Assembly (NCBI GenBank): GCA_903872155.1
Contig: CAIQJP010000114.1
Location: 1-55,082, forward strand
Direction: 5' to 3'
DNA length: 55,082 bases
From: an uncultured Actinomycetes bacterium
GTDB taxonomy: Bacteria; Actinomycetota; Acidimicrobiia; Acidimicrobiales; Ilumatobacteraceae
In this document: piece by piece, positions 34,374 through 43,031 of the stretch
Layout: each line of letters begins with the position of its first letter
How positions within the stretch are numbered: the stretch's first letter is position 1
The notes under the pieces: model-generated
Seen by the model: only the letters and a program-made list of their open reading frames with translations
Told to the model about the DNA's origin: nothing
Database searches by the model: none
Program-made: the position numbers and the translations under genes

Positions 34374-35387
34374 ATGAGCATTCTCTTTGCCACTCACGAG
34401 GCGTACTTAGATCACCTCAACGGTCCTCAACATCAAGAGCGACCACAAAGACTCGCTGCCGTCATTGACGGATCGCGCGAAGCCGGAATTGCCGATGCCC
34501 TGATTGCGTTAGTGCCAGAGCCCGCAACCCGTGAACAAATCTTGCGCGTTCATACTTCTGCACATGTAGATCGAATTGAAAGTGTTGTGCAAGCAGGTGG
34601 CGGTCGCCTTGATCCCGATACGCGCGCATCAACTGGTTCTTGGAAAGCGGCAATGTTGGCCGCTGGTGCTGGACTCACTGCAATACGTGCTTTGCAGAAC
34701 GGACAAGCTGATTCTGCATTTTGTGCGGTTCGACCACCTGGTCACCACGCCACCAAGACCGAGACGATGGGCTTTTGTTTATTCTCCAATGTTGCTGTCG
34801 CTGCGGCCGCTCTCGCTGATGCTGGAGAGCGTGTATTGATTGTCGACTTTGATGCCCATCACGGCAATGGCACCCAAGACATCTTTTACGACGATCCTCG
34901 TGTCATGTTTGTTTCGCTACATCAATGGCCGTTGTATCCAGGAACTGGCTGGTATGACGAAACCGGTGCTGGTGACGGTTTGGGATACACGATGAATATT
35001 CCATTGCCTCCGCAAACAACTGGCGATGTGTACCTTGCGGCCTTTGATCAGTTGATCTTGCCGATGAGCGAAAAGTTTGCGCCAACATGGCTCATCGTGT
35101 CAGCTGGGTTTGATGCGCATAGAAATGATCCGATTACACAGATGGGACTTTCGTCTGGTGATTACCCATTAATGATGCAACGCATACTGCAGTTAGTTCC
35201 AGCAGGTCGTCGATTGGTCATGCTTGAAGGCGGCTACGACCTTGATGCATTGCGGATGTCCACGGCGAGCACACTTGCTGCAATGGTTGGTGAACGACAC
35301 AGTGATGAACAAGCGACGTCCGGTGGGCCAACCGAATCTGTTGAGCAACTCGCTGTCATCAAGTCACATTGGAAAGATCAGATTTAG
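34374..35387 (+). CDS. histone-deacetylase-family (AcuC/HDAC-like) deacetylase
   Basis: The 337-residue arginase-fold enzyme keeps zinc-site residues in LIVDFDAHHGNGTQDIFYDDPRVMFVSLHQWPLYPG (about 157-190) and LIVSAGFDAHRNDP (about 240-253), plus the active-site RPPGHHATKTETMGFCLFSNVA. Bacterial members deacetylate acetyl-lysine, acetoin-related or polyamine substrates; which is unclear. It is co-directional with the SGNH hydrolase, 33 bases downstream. Confidence 0.92.
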   Translation: MSILFATHEAYLDHLNGPQHQERPQRLAAVIDGSREAGIADALIALVPEPATREQILRVHTSAHVDRIESVVQAGGGRLDPDTRASTGSWKAAMLAAGAGLTAIRALQNGQADSAFCAVRPPGHHATKTETMGFCLFSNVAVAAAALADAGERVLIVDFDAHHGNGTQDIFYDDPRVMFVSLHQWPLYPGTGWYDETGAGDGLGYTMNIPLPPQTTGDVYLAAFDQLILPMSEKFAPTWLIVSAGFDAHRNDPITQMGLSSGDYPLMMQRILQLVPAGRRLVMLEGGYDLDALRMSTASTLAAMVGERHSDEQATSGGPTESVEQLAVIKSHWKDQI

Positions 35388-35394
35388 GCTCTTG

Positions 35395-36786
35395 CTATTT
35401 CAATTCGTACCATTGAATGGGTGCTGTGTGAACCGGACCCAGCAAGATTTCAATCTTCTTGCCATTGACACACTCAATGACTGCTTCAACGTGACTACTT
35501 GGTGTGATTGATTTGATCACCAGAGGACCATGTTCGGAAATGATCTTGAGCGCAGTGGCTTGTTGCCTTTCAAATGATTCGTCTAAGGCAACATTGTCCG
35601 CAAAGATCAGTTGCGCTTGCTCAGAGTTCCAGTTGTTGAGTAACGCTATTAACTGATCTGCTCGTTTCTGCAGTACATCAGAAATATCTGTCGTGGTTTC
35701 GGGCACAAGATTGGCTGAATGCAACATTTTCAAAACACGATGCGTGAAAATTGCCATCGGTGCGTAAGTGGTGTTTGACATTGCAACAACACCAATGCTT
35801 CGACCTGCCAGCCACCGCATGTTGCTTCCGTAACCAGGCAGCCCACCCGAATGTGAATTGACGATTCCAAGAGTGGGATCGTCGCGCAACATGAGTCCGT
35901 ATCCATAACCAGTGGGTGCCTTTTCACCATCAAGTGCGATGACGCCGGCGTAGCTATGCATCACTTGCATGTCACGACGCGACGCAACACAGAGCTGACC
36001 AGTCTTTGAGTCAAAGTTGTTGTTGGCTTCGTTGAGCCAAATGACCCAACGAGATAAGTCGGCAACTGTGGTCCACAATCCGCCCATCGGCGAAATTTCA
36101 CCATCACCTAATGGCATGAGACCATCAGGAATGATCTGTCCGTCTTGAACACGAGTCGGCGGTGCCCATTCGTGGTCGAGTGGGGGATCCCACGTTGTTG
36201 ACGTCATGTGTAATGGTCCGAGAAAACGTTCGTCCACAAAGTCGCGAACTCGACGACCGGTGACCCGTTCAACGACCCGACCAATGAGAGCGAAACCCAA
36301 ATTTGAGTATTCAAAATGGGTGCCGGGAGCAAATGCGTAGGCTGCACCTTGTTGGTAGAGATCGTTCATTTCTTGAGCCGTTGCATCAAGATGACGATCA
36401 GCCCACGGATCATCAGTGGCCAAGCCAGACGTCATTGATAATAAATGCCGCAGAGTAATGCGCGTGCCCGAATCGGTGCGACAAATTGTTGCTAACTCGG
36501 GTGCGTATTCATCGACCGGAATGTCAATTGACAGCATGCCTTCATCACGCAGACTCAAAACAGCCGCCGCTGTAAAACTCTTGGTCATCGAAGCAATGCG
36601 ATATCGCGTGGACATATTGCTGATGGAGCCAGTTGCCCCAGTCGCCATAAGTTGGTCGCCGGCAATGAGACCCCACACGACACTGTCGAGCGTGAATTCG
36701 CGCGCAACCTGAGCGGCGATTTCATCGATGAGTGGCTGCGTCGCCCGTAAAGCCTCAAGATCTATTTCAGCCATCGGGTCATCCAT
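35395..36786 (-). CDS. serine hydrolase of the beta-lactamase/penicillin-binding-protein C fold
   Basis: The 463-residue protein has the Ser nucleophile in ASMTKSFTAAA (SxxK, about residue 67), the Tyr motif YSNLGFALIGR (YxN, about 167) and a third motif HSGGLPGYGSNM replacing KTG. These mark the class C beta-lactamase-related esterase/peptidase group. It has no signal peptide, so it is likely cytoplasmic. The last 120 residues form a separate lipocalin-like or unknown domain. Substrate unknown. It converges with the HDAC gene, stops seven bases apart. Confidence 0.88.
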   Translation of the reverse strand: MDDPMAEIDLEALRATQPLIDEIAAQVAREFTLDSVVWGLIAGDQLMATGATGSISNMSTRYRIASMTKSFTAAAVLSLRDEGMLSIDIPVDEYAPELATICRTDSGTRITLRHLLSMTSGLATDDPWADRHLDATAQEMNDLYQQGAAYAFAPGTHFEYSNLGFALIGRVVERVTGRRVRDFVDERFLGPLHMTSTTWDPPLDHEWAPPTRVQDGQIIPDGLMPLGDGEISPMGGLWTTVADLSRWVIWLNEANNNFDSKTGQLCVASRRDMQVMHSYAGVIALDGEKAPTGYGYGLMLRDDPTLGIVNSHSGGLPGYGSNMRWLAGRSIGVVAMSNTTYAPMAIFTHRVLKMLHSANLVPETTTDISDVLQKRADQLIALLNNWNSEQAQLIFADNVALDESFERQQATALKIISEHGPLVIKSITPSSHVEAVIECVNGKKIEILLGPVHTAPIQWYELK

Positions 36787-36842
36787 TCAACTCATGCGGT
36801 TCGCAAGTCACAAGGCTAGGTCAAGTGTCGATCGGCTGAGTT

Positions 36843-38315
36843 GTGAAAATGTCCATCAAAAGAACACGCCAAGTACCGAGCCCACCTCATAGCCTGACGC
36901 CCGTGGTGCCCGAACGTTTTGCCCCTGTGCTCGCCGAGCTCTCAGATGTCAGCGCTCTTTTCCGAGCAGCTGGTAAACGGCTGTACCTGGTGGGCGGAAC
37001 GGTTCGCGATCTTTTAGGTGGTCACGCCAGCACCGAGATTGACTTTGACGCGACAACCAACGCTCGACCAGATGAAACAAAACGGTTACTCAGCGGGTGG
37101 GCAGACGCGGTGTGGACCCAGGGCGAAAAGTTCGGCACCATTGGGGCGCGTAAGGGCGATCGCGTTTACGAAATTACGACGCACCGAGCCGAGGCTTATC
37201 ACCCCGACACGCGCAAGCCCGACGTTGAGTACGCCGACGAAATTGAAATTGACTTGTCGCGCCGCGATTTCACGATCAACGCCATGGCGCTTGAGCTCAC
37301 CAGCGACACTCCAACCTTGGTTGACCCATTTAATGGCGCCAGCGACTTGATGACGCGCACGTTACGGACTCCACTTGACCCGGATATCAGTTTTAGTGAC
37401 GATCCATTGCGCATGATGCGGGCCGCTCGCTTTATTGCGCGCTTTGACATGACTCCGGTTCCTGAACTTGTTGAGGCAGTACGACAGTTCAAAGATCGAC
37501 TCGAAATTGTTTCGGCTGAACGTATTCGCGACGAACTCAACAAACTCATCACTCTTGATTCACCGACAGCTGGTTTGTGGTTCTTGGTCGATACCGGACT
37601 AGCTGACAAGTTTTTGCCAGAACTTCCAGCAATGCGTTTAGAAAACGATCCAATTCATCGTCATAAAGACGTACTGACACACACGCTTGCCGTGATTGAA
37701 AATGTACGTCGCGATGCGCACGACGATTTTGATTTTCGCATCACCCGATTGTCGGCGTTGTTTCATGATGTTGGCAAACCGGCGACGCGAGGATTTCAAG
37801 AAGGTAAGGGAACAACTTTTCACATGCATGATGTGAAAGGCGCAAAAATGACCAAAAAGCGCTTGATTGCTTTACGTTTTCCTAATGAAGACGTCGAAGC
37901 GATTACCGAACTTGTGCGTTTGCATTTGCGTTTTCACACATATGAAATGGGTTGGACCGATTCGGCTGTTCGTCGTTATGTCAACGATGCTGGTCCGTTG
38001 CTCACCGAACTCAATGTTCTAACTCGATGCGACTGCACGACACGCAACGAAAGAAAAGCGGCACGTCTCGCGCGACGCATGGACGAACTCGAAGAGCGCA
38101 TTGTTGAACTCGCTGCCAAAGAAGAACTCAAGGCAATACGTCCAGAGTTGGACGGGCTTGCGGTGATGGAACTCCTCGGATTGTCAGCGGGGCCTGAGGT
38201 CGGCAAGGCCCTCAAGTTTTTGCTAGAGATTCGCTTAGAAGAGGGACTCCTTGGCGATGAAGAAATTCGTCGCCGGCTTAACGCATGGTGGGCCACCCAA
38301 CCCAAGTCGAGTTAG
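36843..38315 (+). CDS. CCA tRNA nucleotidyltransferase (poly(A) polymerase family)
   Basis: The protein has 490 residues. The nucleotidyltransferase domain has LVGGTVRDLLGG (about 47-58), EIDFDATT and RRDFTINAMALEL. The middle region has SDDPLRMMRAARFIARFD, and an HD domain follows near 270-330 with HRHKDVLTHTLAVIENV and LSALFHDVGKP. It adds the tRNA 3' CCA end; both tRNAs in this window lack encoded CCA. It corresponds to mycobacterial pcnA (Rv3907c). The start is a GTG at 36843 or the ATG at 36849. Confidence 0.93.
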   Translation: MKMSIKRTRQVPSPPHSLTPVVPERFAPVLAELSDVSALFRAAGKRLYLVGGTVRDLLGGHASTEIDFDATTNARPDETKRLLSGWADAVWTQGEKFGTIGARKGDRVYEITTHRAEAYHPDTRKPDVEYADEIEIDLSRRDFTINAMALELTSDTPTLVDPFNGASDLMTRTLRTPLDPDISFSDDPLRMMRAARFIARFDMTPVPELVEAVRQFKDRLEIVSAERIRDELNKLITLDSPTAGLWFLVDTGLADKFLPELPAMRLENDPIHRHKDVLTHTLAVIENVRRDAHDDFDFRITRLSALFHDVGKPATRGFQEGKGTTFHMHDVKGAKMTKKRLIALRFPNEDVEAITELVRLHLRFHTYEMGWTDSAVRRYVNDAGPLLTELNVLTRCDCTTRNERKAARLARRMDELEERIVELAAKEELKAIRPELDGLAVMELLGLSAGPEVGKALKFLLEIRLEEGLLGDEEIRRRLNAWWATQPKSS

Positions 38316-38351
38316 TTCACGACTGAACATTCACGGAGTAACCTTCAGACA

Positions 38352-38783
38352 ATGTCGACGTCTCGCGAATCCTTTGGTTCAGGATCCTTGCGGGGTGTGT
38401 CGTCGCTTCGATCGGGGTTGGTTGATCACCGTATGGCGCGCCGCCACTTGATTAACGAATATCACCGGGGTCGTTTGGGTCGAGAAGAAGTGTGTGATGC
38501 TCACCCAGAACTCATGCGGGCCGCTCGTGGAGTTGGCAAACAAACCGAAACGAAATGTCCGATTTGTGCGGTGAGCAATGTGGTTTTGGTGACCTACCTA
38601 TTTGGTCCGCGCCTTCAAGCCCACGGCAAGGTCATTACCGACAATAAGGAACTTGCTGAATTCCATCGTCGACCCGACGAGTTCACGGCGTACGTTGTGG
38701 AAGCATGTTGTGGGTGTAAGTGGCATCATTTGGTCCGAGTGGTTCCTATCGGCGGCCAACGAAATGATCGGAGAGTGGGCTAA
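38352..38783 (+). CDS. DUF5318 zinc-ribbon-like protein
   Basis: The 143-residue protein has a basic N-terminus and contains VDHRMARRHLINEYHRGRLGREEVCDAHPELMRAA. Cysteine pairs CPIC (about 77-80) and CCGC (about 117-120) look like a zinc ribbon, with GPRLQAHGKVI between. These match DUF5318, found near the actinobacterial origin region. Its function is unknown. It follows the CCA-adding gene by 36 bases and runs up to the membrane-protein gene. Confidence 0.78.
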   Translation: MSTSRESFGSGSLRGVSSLRSGLVDHRMARRHLINEYHRGRLGREEVCDAHPELMRAARGVGKQTETKCPICAVSNVVLVTYLFGPRLQAHGKVITDNKELAEFHRRPDEFTAYVVEACCGCKWHHLVRVVPIGGQRNDRRVG

Positions 38784-38787
38784 GACC

Positions 38788-39414
38788 ATGTTGAAACTTG
38801 GGTCTGGAGCACGCAAAAAGTCGCGCCGCAGTAGTTGGCTGCCGTACGAAGCAAGTCGCCGTTTGCAACGAGATGCCATTACGGGCCTGGCTTTGGTATT
38901 GATCAGTTGTCTGGGACTGTTGCTCTTCGGGTCGATGACCGAACAGTTTTCAGTGAAGTTTGTTGATGGACTGCCACAGCTCAGTGACGGCACGCCCTGT
39001 CAACTGCTTCAGGTTTTCCCCTACGACGACCCGACTGCACCCACTCGAGCGATGGTCGATTGCGGCGATCAATCCGGTGTCGGCGTGGCCGGAGTGATGC
39101 AACATCTCTTTATTGCGCTGGCCGCGGTCGGAGTCTTGCTGTTGCTGAGCGCGGTTTTTGCCCTCGTTTTGGCTTCACGAATGCCTCGAGAAACCTTGGC
39201 GATACCAGTCTGCGTGGCCACCATGATCATTGGTGTGATTTCCGTGTGGTGGGGTCTCAAGGGCGGCGCTCCAGGTTTGGCATTCCAGGGATTTCGCCCG
39301 GCTGCCGTGACGGGATACCTGCGTGAGGGCGGAATTGTGTCAACTCGCGAAGGCGCAGTGTCCTGGGGAGTCGGCTTATTGGCCGCTTCGTTTGTGCGCC
39401 TGACTCGCCCCTAA
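38788..39414 (+). CDS. hypothetical integral membrane protein
   Basis: The 208-residue protein has a basic N-terminus (GSGARKKSRRSS). Helix one is at about 37-53 (ALVLISCLGLLLFG), followed by an extracellular loop with two Cys (about 72 and 95), helix two near 110-130 (FIALAAVGVLLLLSAVFALVLAS) and helix three near 140-155 (VCVATMIIGVISVWWGL). The last helix is uncertain (WGVGLLAASFVRLTR). No family is recognised. The ATG at 38788 (GGAG 14 bases upstream) is preferred, with 38764 as alternative; much longer frames overlap DUF5318 and are not real. Confidence 0.65.
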   Translation: MLKLGSGARKKSRRSSWLPYEASRRLQRDAITGLALVLISCLGLLLFGSMTEQFSVKFVDGLPQLSDGTPCQLLQVFPYDDPTAPTRAMVDCGDQSGVGVAGVMQHLFIALAAVGVLLLLSAVFALVLASRMPRETLAIPVCVATMIIGVISVWWGLKGGAPGLAFQGFRPAAVTGYLREGGIVSTREGAVSWGVGLLAASFVRLTRP

Positions 39415-39522
39415 ACGAACTGTCGGGGTCAACACCGCAGACAACCCTGCAACACCCCTCTGCCACAGTCATCCCCGTGAGGTTCTGCTTTTACCCCGAT
39501 ACACTTTCCGAGTCAGTACATA

Positions 39523-39539
39523 CCCTGCCCCAAGCAGGG
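39523..39539 (+). promoter_or_regulatory. leader hairpin upstream of rpsF
   Basis: CCCTGC and GCAGGG form a 6-bp stem with a five-base loop 51 bases before the rpsF ATG, followed by GC-rich GGCCCCGATGTCGG, which can also pair locally. The position fits a structured 5' leader; S6:S18-binding leaders are known before rpsF operons, but the diagnostic motif was not confirmed. Confidence 0.35.
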
Positions 39540-39589
39540 GCCCCGATGTCGGATAGGCCGGCACCGTGACCGAAGGGAGTTACACGCTT

Positions 39590-39916
39590 ATGATGCGTGC
39601 TTACGAATTAATGATCATTATCGACGGATCGCTTGACGATGTCGTCGCCCAACAGTGGATTGCCAATGTCTCAAAGGGCATTGCCGACGCTGGTGGAACC
39701 GTCCACGGGAAAGTTGATTTCTGGGGCAAGCGCCGTTTGGCCTACCCGATCAACAAAAAAGAAGAGGGCTACTACGCCATCCTCAACGTTGTCGCTCCCG
39801 GCGGCGCACTTGACGAACTCGAGCGAACAATGCGTATCGCTGACGACGTCCTTCGGCACAAGTTGATGCGTCTCCCCGACGCCGAAGCCGCACGTCGCGG
39901 TCTCGTCGCAGCCTGA
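39590..39916 (+). CDS. rpsF: 30S ribosomal protein S6
   Basis: The 108-residue protein matches S6: RAYELMIIIDGSLDD, the GKRRLAYPINKKEEGYYAILNV strand pair and MRIADDVLRHKLMRLPDAEAA. It binds S18 on the platform of the small subunit. The ATG at 39590 lies ten bases after AAGGGAG; a GTG further upstream adds residues foreign to the family. First gene of the rpsF-ssb-rpsR-rplI operon. Confidence 0.96.
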   Translation: MMRAYELMIIIDGSLDDVVAQQWIANVSKGIADAGGTVHGKVDFWGKRRLAYPINKKEEGYYAILNVVAPGGALDELERTMRIADDVLRHKLMRLPDAEAARRGLVAA

Positions 39917-39967
39917 GCCCTCGTCCTCGGACCTATCCACTAACTCCGCAACCACTGGAGGAAACCA

Positions 39968-40435
39968 ATGGCTTCTAACTCAATTACCGTTGTCGGCAAT
40001 CTCACCCGAGATCCCGAACTTCGTTACACCCAATCCGGCAAGGCCACGGTCACCGTGGGTATTGCTGTCAATCGTCGTTACCAAGTCAATGGCGAATGGC
40101 AAGACGCAACCACATTCATGAATGTTGTTGCCTGGGATCAACTCGCCGAAAACGTGGCGGCTTCACTCACCAAGGGCACTCGTGTTCTGGTGACTGGTCG
40201 TCTCGATGTACGCGAATACGAAGCTCGCGAAGGTGGCAAGCGCACATCAGTAGATATCGCAGCCGAAGAAATCGGACCGACCTTGCGTTGGGCCACAGTC
40301 TCTGTTGAGCGCACACCACCAAAAGGTGGCGGCGAAGGCGGCGGTTCAGCACCACGTCAAGCTCCTCGCTCAAGTGGTGCACCAGCATCGGCACCCGCCG
40401 ACGATGGTTACTACGCCGACGAAGAACCGTTCTGA
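39968..40435 (+). CDS. ssb: single-stranded DNA-binding protein
   Basis: The protein has 155 residues. The OB fold occupies about 1-110 (ITVVGNLTRDPELRYTQSGKATVTVGIAVNRRY, FMNVVAWDQLAENVAASLTKGTRVLVTGRLDVREYE). A Gly/Pro/Ser-rich linker then leads to the acidic tip DEEPF, the protein-interaction motif. It protects single-stranded DNA during replication and repair. GGAGG precedes the ATG. It sits between rpsF and rpsR, as in most bacteria. Confidence 0.96.
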   Translation: MASNSITVVGNLTRDPELRYTQSGKATVTVGIAVNRRYQVNGEWQDATTFMNVVAWDQLAENVAASLTKGTRVLVTGRLDVREYEAREGGKRTSVDIAAEEIGPTLRWATVSVERTPPKGGGEGGGSAPRQAPRSSGAPASAPADDGYYADEEPF

Positions 40436-40500
40436 TCAGCAGACAGTCTGCATAACTCTTTATCCACCCGTAATTTACGTATCGACTTAAGGAAAAGTTC

Positions 40501-40932
40501 ATGGGAAATAGCACTTCAAAGAAGCCAGTTCGGGGCCGTGCTCCGAAAGACAATGGTCGCAAGATCAAAAAGAAGGCCAACGTATTGGCCGCAGAAAAAA
40601 TCGAGTACATCGATTACAAGGACATCAACTTGTTGAATCGTTTCATGTCCGACCGCTCAAAGATCCGCGGTCAGCGCTTGAACGGTGCAACGGTGCAGCA
40701 GCAGCGTGAAGTGGCAACCGCCATCAAGAACGCTCGCGAAATGGCCTTGTTGCCGTACACCAAGCGCGTTGCTTCAGTCGGTCGTGGTCCTCGCGGACCG
40801 CGTGGTCCTCGCGGTTCCGAAGGAGCCGTCGACCAGGTTGAAGACAAGAACATTGACGCCGCAATCGATGATGTCGATACCGGTATCGAGTTCGAAGCAG
40901 CAGACGACACCGAAACCAATGAGGAGGGCTGA
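40501..40932 (+). CDS. rpsR: 30S ribosomal protein S18, zinc-ligand-free with long acidic tail
   Basis: The 143-residue protein contains the S18 core at about 25-90: [56 protein letters not shown]. The cysteines and histidine that bind zinc in C+ S18 are all replaced. After the core comes a basic [12 protein letters not shown] tract and a roughly 40-residue acidic tail, making it 50-60 residues longer than usual. It is still likely functional in the ribosome with S6. AAGGAAAAG precedes the ATG. Confidence 0.93.
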   Translation: MGNSTSKKPVRGRAPKDNGRKIKKKANVLAAEKIEYIDYKDINLLNRFMSDRSKIRGQRLNGATVQQQREVATAIKNAREMALLPYTKRVASVGRGPRGPRGPRGSEGAVDQVEDKNIDAAIDDVDTGIEFEAADDTETNEEG

Positions 40933-40934
40933 TC

Positions 40935-41384
40935 ATGAAGATCATTTTGCGTTCTGACATCAATGGCTTAGGCAAGCGCGGTGACATCGTTGAGGTCACC
41001 AAGGGCCACGGCCGCAACTACTTGTTGCCTCGCGGACTTGGCATTAATGCCTCCGACGGTGCAGTGTCTCAGGCAGCTTCAATGCGTCGTCGTCGCGACT
41101 TGCGCGATGCCGCCGATCGTGATTCTGCTCAGACCATCGCGTCAACTTTGGTTGCCAAGGTCATCGACATCAAGGCCAAGGCCGCCGGAACCGAAGGTCG
41201 CTTGTTCGGCTCGGTGACTGCAGCCGACGTCGTTGCTGCGGTGCTCGCTCAGACTGGTATCGAACTCGATCGCAAGAAGTTGTCGGTTCCCGACCACATC
41301 AAGACCGTGGGCGAATACAGCGTCACTGCCAAGTTGCACAATGATGTGCAGTTCGGCATCAACATCAACGTCGTCGCAAAGTGA
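40935..41384 (+). CDS. rplI: 50S ribosomal protein L9
   Basis: The 149-residue protein has the L9 N-domain MKIILRSDINGLGKRGDIVEVTKGHGRNYLLPRGLGI, a long helix (AASMRRRRDLRDAADRDSAQTIAS) and the C-domain VKAKAAGTEGRLFGSVTAADVVAAVL. It binds 23S rRNA near the L1 stalk and limits frameshifting. Its ATG follows the rpsR stop by two bases, so they are coupled. A strong terminator comes 49 bases later. Confidence 0.96.
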   Translation: MKIILRSDINGLGKRGDIVEVTKGHGRNYLLPRGLGINASDGAVSQAASMRRRRDLRDAADRDSAQTIASTLVAKVIDIKAKAAGTEGRLFGSVTAADVVAAVLAQTGIELDRKKLSVPDHIKTVGEYSVTAKLHNDVQFGININVVAK

Positions 41385-41432
41385 CGATGGCGGACCTGGT
41401 CCGCAACACAACATCGAACAATTCATGATGTG

Positions 41433-41466
41433 AACAGGACCCGGGCCAACAGGTCCGGGTCCTGTT
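41433..41466 (+). terminator. Rho-independent terminator of the rpsF-ssb-rpsR-rplI operon
   Basis: AACAGGACCCGG and CCGGGTCCTGTT form a perfect 12-bp stem with a ten-base loop, followed by TCATC after the stem's terminal TT. It separates the ribosomal operon from dnaB and shows that the annotated dnaB frame cannot start upstream of it. Confidence 0.85.
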
Positions 41467-41573
41467 TCATCTCCGGACTGGGGTTTATCCCCAGAATCGT
41501 GAAGTTGTCCACAAGTAATTCACAGGGTTGTACCCCTAGCGATCAACAGGGTGCATGGGTCAAGGTAGAGGTA

Positions 41574-43016
41574 ATGACTAATAACTCATCGGGTAATTCA
41601 AATTGGGGTAGCAAGAATCAGCGTGACAACGCGCCCCGGCCGGTGATGAATCGCGTACCACCGCACAACCTCAGTGCTGAAGAGTCGTTGCTTGGTGCAA
41701 TGTTGTTATCGCGCGATGCCGTGAACACAGTGTCTGAAGCTGGCGTCCATGTTGAACACTTTTACAAACCAGGACACCAACATATTTTTGACGCGATGCG
41801 TTCACTGTTGGCTGGCGGCGACCCGATCGACCCCGTCACCGTTGCCGACGAACTGCGTCGCATTGGCTTACTTGAAGAAATTGGTGGCCTCGACTTTTTG
41901 CTGCAACTGCAAAACTCAACGCCGGTCATTGGCAACGTTGGTCGTTACTCAAAAATCGTTATGGACACCGCGGCCTTGCGCCGACTCATCGGTGTCGCGA
42001 GCGAAATTGCCGAGATCGCCTACACCGAACCTGATGATGTAGCTCGGGCGCTCGATGAAGCCGAGTCACGAGTGTTCGCGGTTGCTGAAGAACGAGTCAC
42101 CGATTCGACACGACAGATCAACGATCTTTTGGGTTTAGCAACTGAAGAATTAGAGAAACGATTCGAAAGCAAGGTGACACTCACCGGTGTGCCAACTGGG
42201 TTCACCGATCTCGATGACATCATTCTCGGATTGCAACCCGCCTCGTTGGTCATTGTTGGTGCTCGTCCTGCCATGGGTAAGACCGCGTTCGCTCTCAACA
42301 TTGCGAGCAACGTTGCGCAAACGACCAACTTGCCAGTTCTTGTTTTCTCACTCGAAATGAGCCACACCGAATTAACGATGCGCTTTTTGTCGAGTGAAGC
42401 CGAAGTCGATTCAAAGCGTTTGCGAACCGGAAACATCAGCGAGCCCGAATGGAGCAAGATCAACCTTGCGGTGGGCCGACTTGATAACCGCTTGTTGTTC
42501 CTTGACGACAACGCCAGTGTGACCGTGATGGAAATTCGTGCCAAGGCCCGCCGGCTGAAAGCTAAATACAATGGACTTGGCCTCATTGTCATTGACTATT
42601 TGCAATTGATGAGTGGCAACAACAGTGAGAGTCGTCAACTTGAAGTCAGCGAGATCAGCCGTAACCTCAAAATTTTGGCTCGCGAACTTGATGTGCCCGT
42701 GATGGCGTTGAGTCAGCTCAGTCGTCGTCTTGAAGAGCGCCAAGACAAGCGACCGCAGTTGTCAGACTTACGTGAATCAGGTTCGCTCGAACAGGACGCC
42801 GACATCGTCATGTTCTTGCACCGACCCGAGATGTATCGCAATGAAAAAGGTGAGACATCAGAGAATGCCGAAAAGGGCGTTGCTGAAGTGATTATTGGTA
42901 AGCATCGTGCCGGTCCGACGGGCATTGTGAAGTTGGCCTTCTTTGGCGAATACACGCGTTTTCGCAATATGGCCAAGAACTTCCAGGCCGATTCACCATA
43001 CGACAATCACGACTAA
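41574..43016 (+). CDS. dnaB: replicative DNA helicase DnaB
   Basis: The protein has 480 residues from the ATG at 41574 (GGTAGAGG upstream). The N-domain (about 30-150) starts RVPPHNLSAEESLLGAMLLS. The RecA-like domain has Walker A GARPAMGKTAF near 230, LPVLVFSLEMSHTEL, Walker B GLIVIDYLQLMSG near 330, and DLRESGSLEQDADIVMFLHRPE. It unwinds DNA at the fork as a hexamer, loaded by DnaA and probably DciA. Mycobacterial DnaB often has inteins; this one has none. The longer frame from 41430 crosses the terminator and is rejected. Confidence 0.97.
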   Translation: MTNNSSGNSNWGSKNQRDNAPRPVMNRVPPHNLSAEESLLGAMLLSRDAVNTVSEAGVHVEHFYKPGHQHIFDAMRSLLAGGDPIDPVTVADELRRIGLLEEIGGLDFLLQLQNSTPVIGNVGRYSKIVMDTAALRRLIGVASEIAEIAYTEPDDVARALDEAESRVFAVAEERVTDSTRQINDLLGLATEELEKRFESKVTLTGVPTGFTDLDDIILGLQPASLVIVGARPAMGKTAFALNIASNVAQTTNLPVLVFSLEMSHTELTMRFLSSEAEVDSKRLRTGNISEPEWSKINLAVGRLDNRLLFLDDNASVTVMEIRAKARRLKAKYNGLGLIVIDYLQLMSGNNSESRQLEVSEISRNLKILARELDVPVMALSQLSRRLEERQDKRPQLSDLRESGSLEQDADIVMFLHRPEMYRNEKGETSENAEKGVAEVIIGKHRAGPTGIVKLAFFGEYTRFRNMAKNFQADSPYDNHD

Positions 43017-43031
43017 AAATTTTTAGCGAGA

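Noticed and set aside
38602-38787. Upstream extension of the membrane protein gene at 38788
   Set aside because: It overlaps DUF5318 in another frame and adds residues with no domain; starts near the DUF5318 stop are more natural.
41430-41573. N-terminal extension of dnaB
   Set aside because: It would read through the 12-bp terminator stem; the ATG at 41574 has a ribosome-binding site and gives the family start.
43013-43026. Palindrome CTAAAAATTTTTAG at the dnaB/VOC junction as a terminator
   Set aside because: It is an AT-only palindrome without a loop, so a stable terminator hairpin is unlikely.
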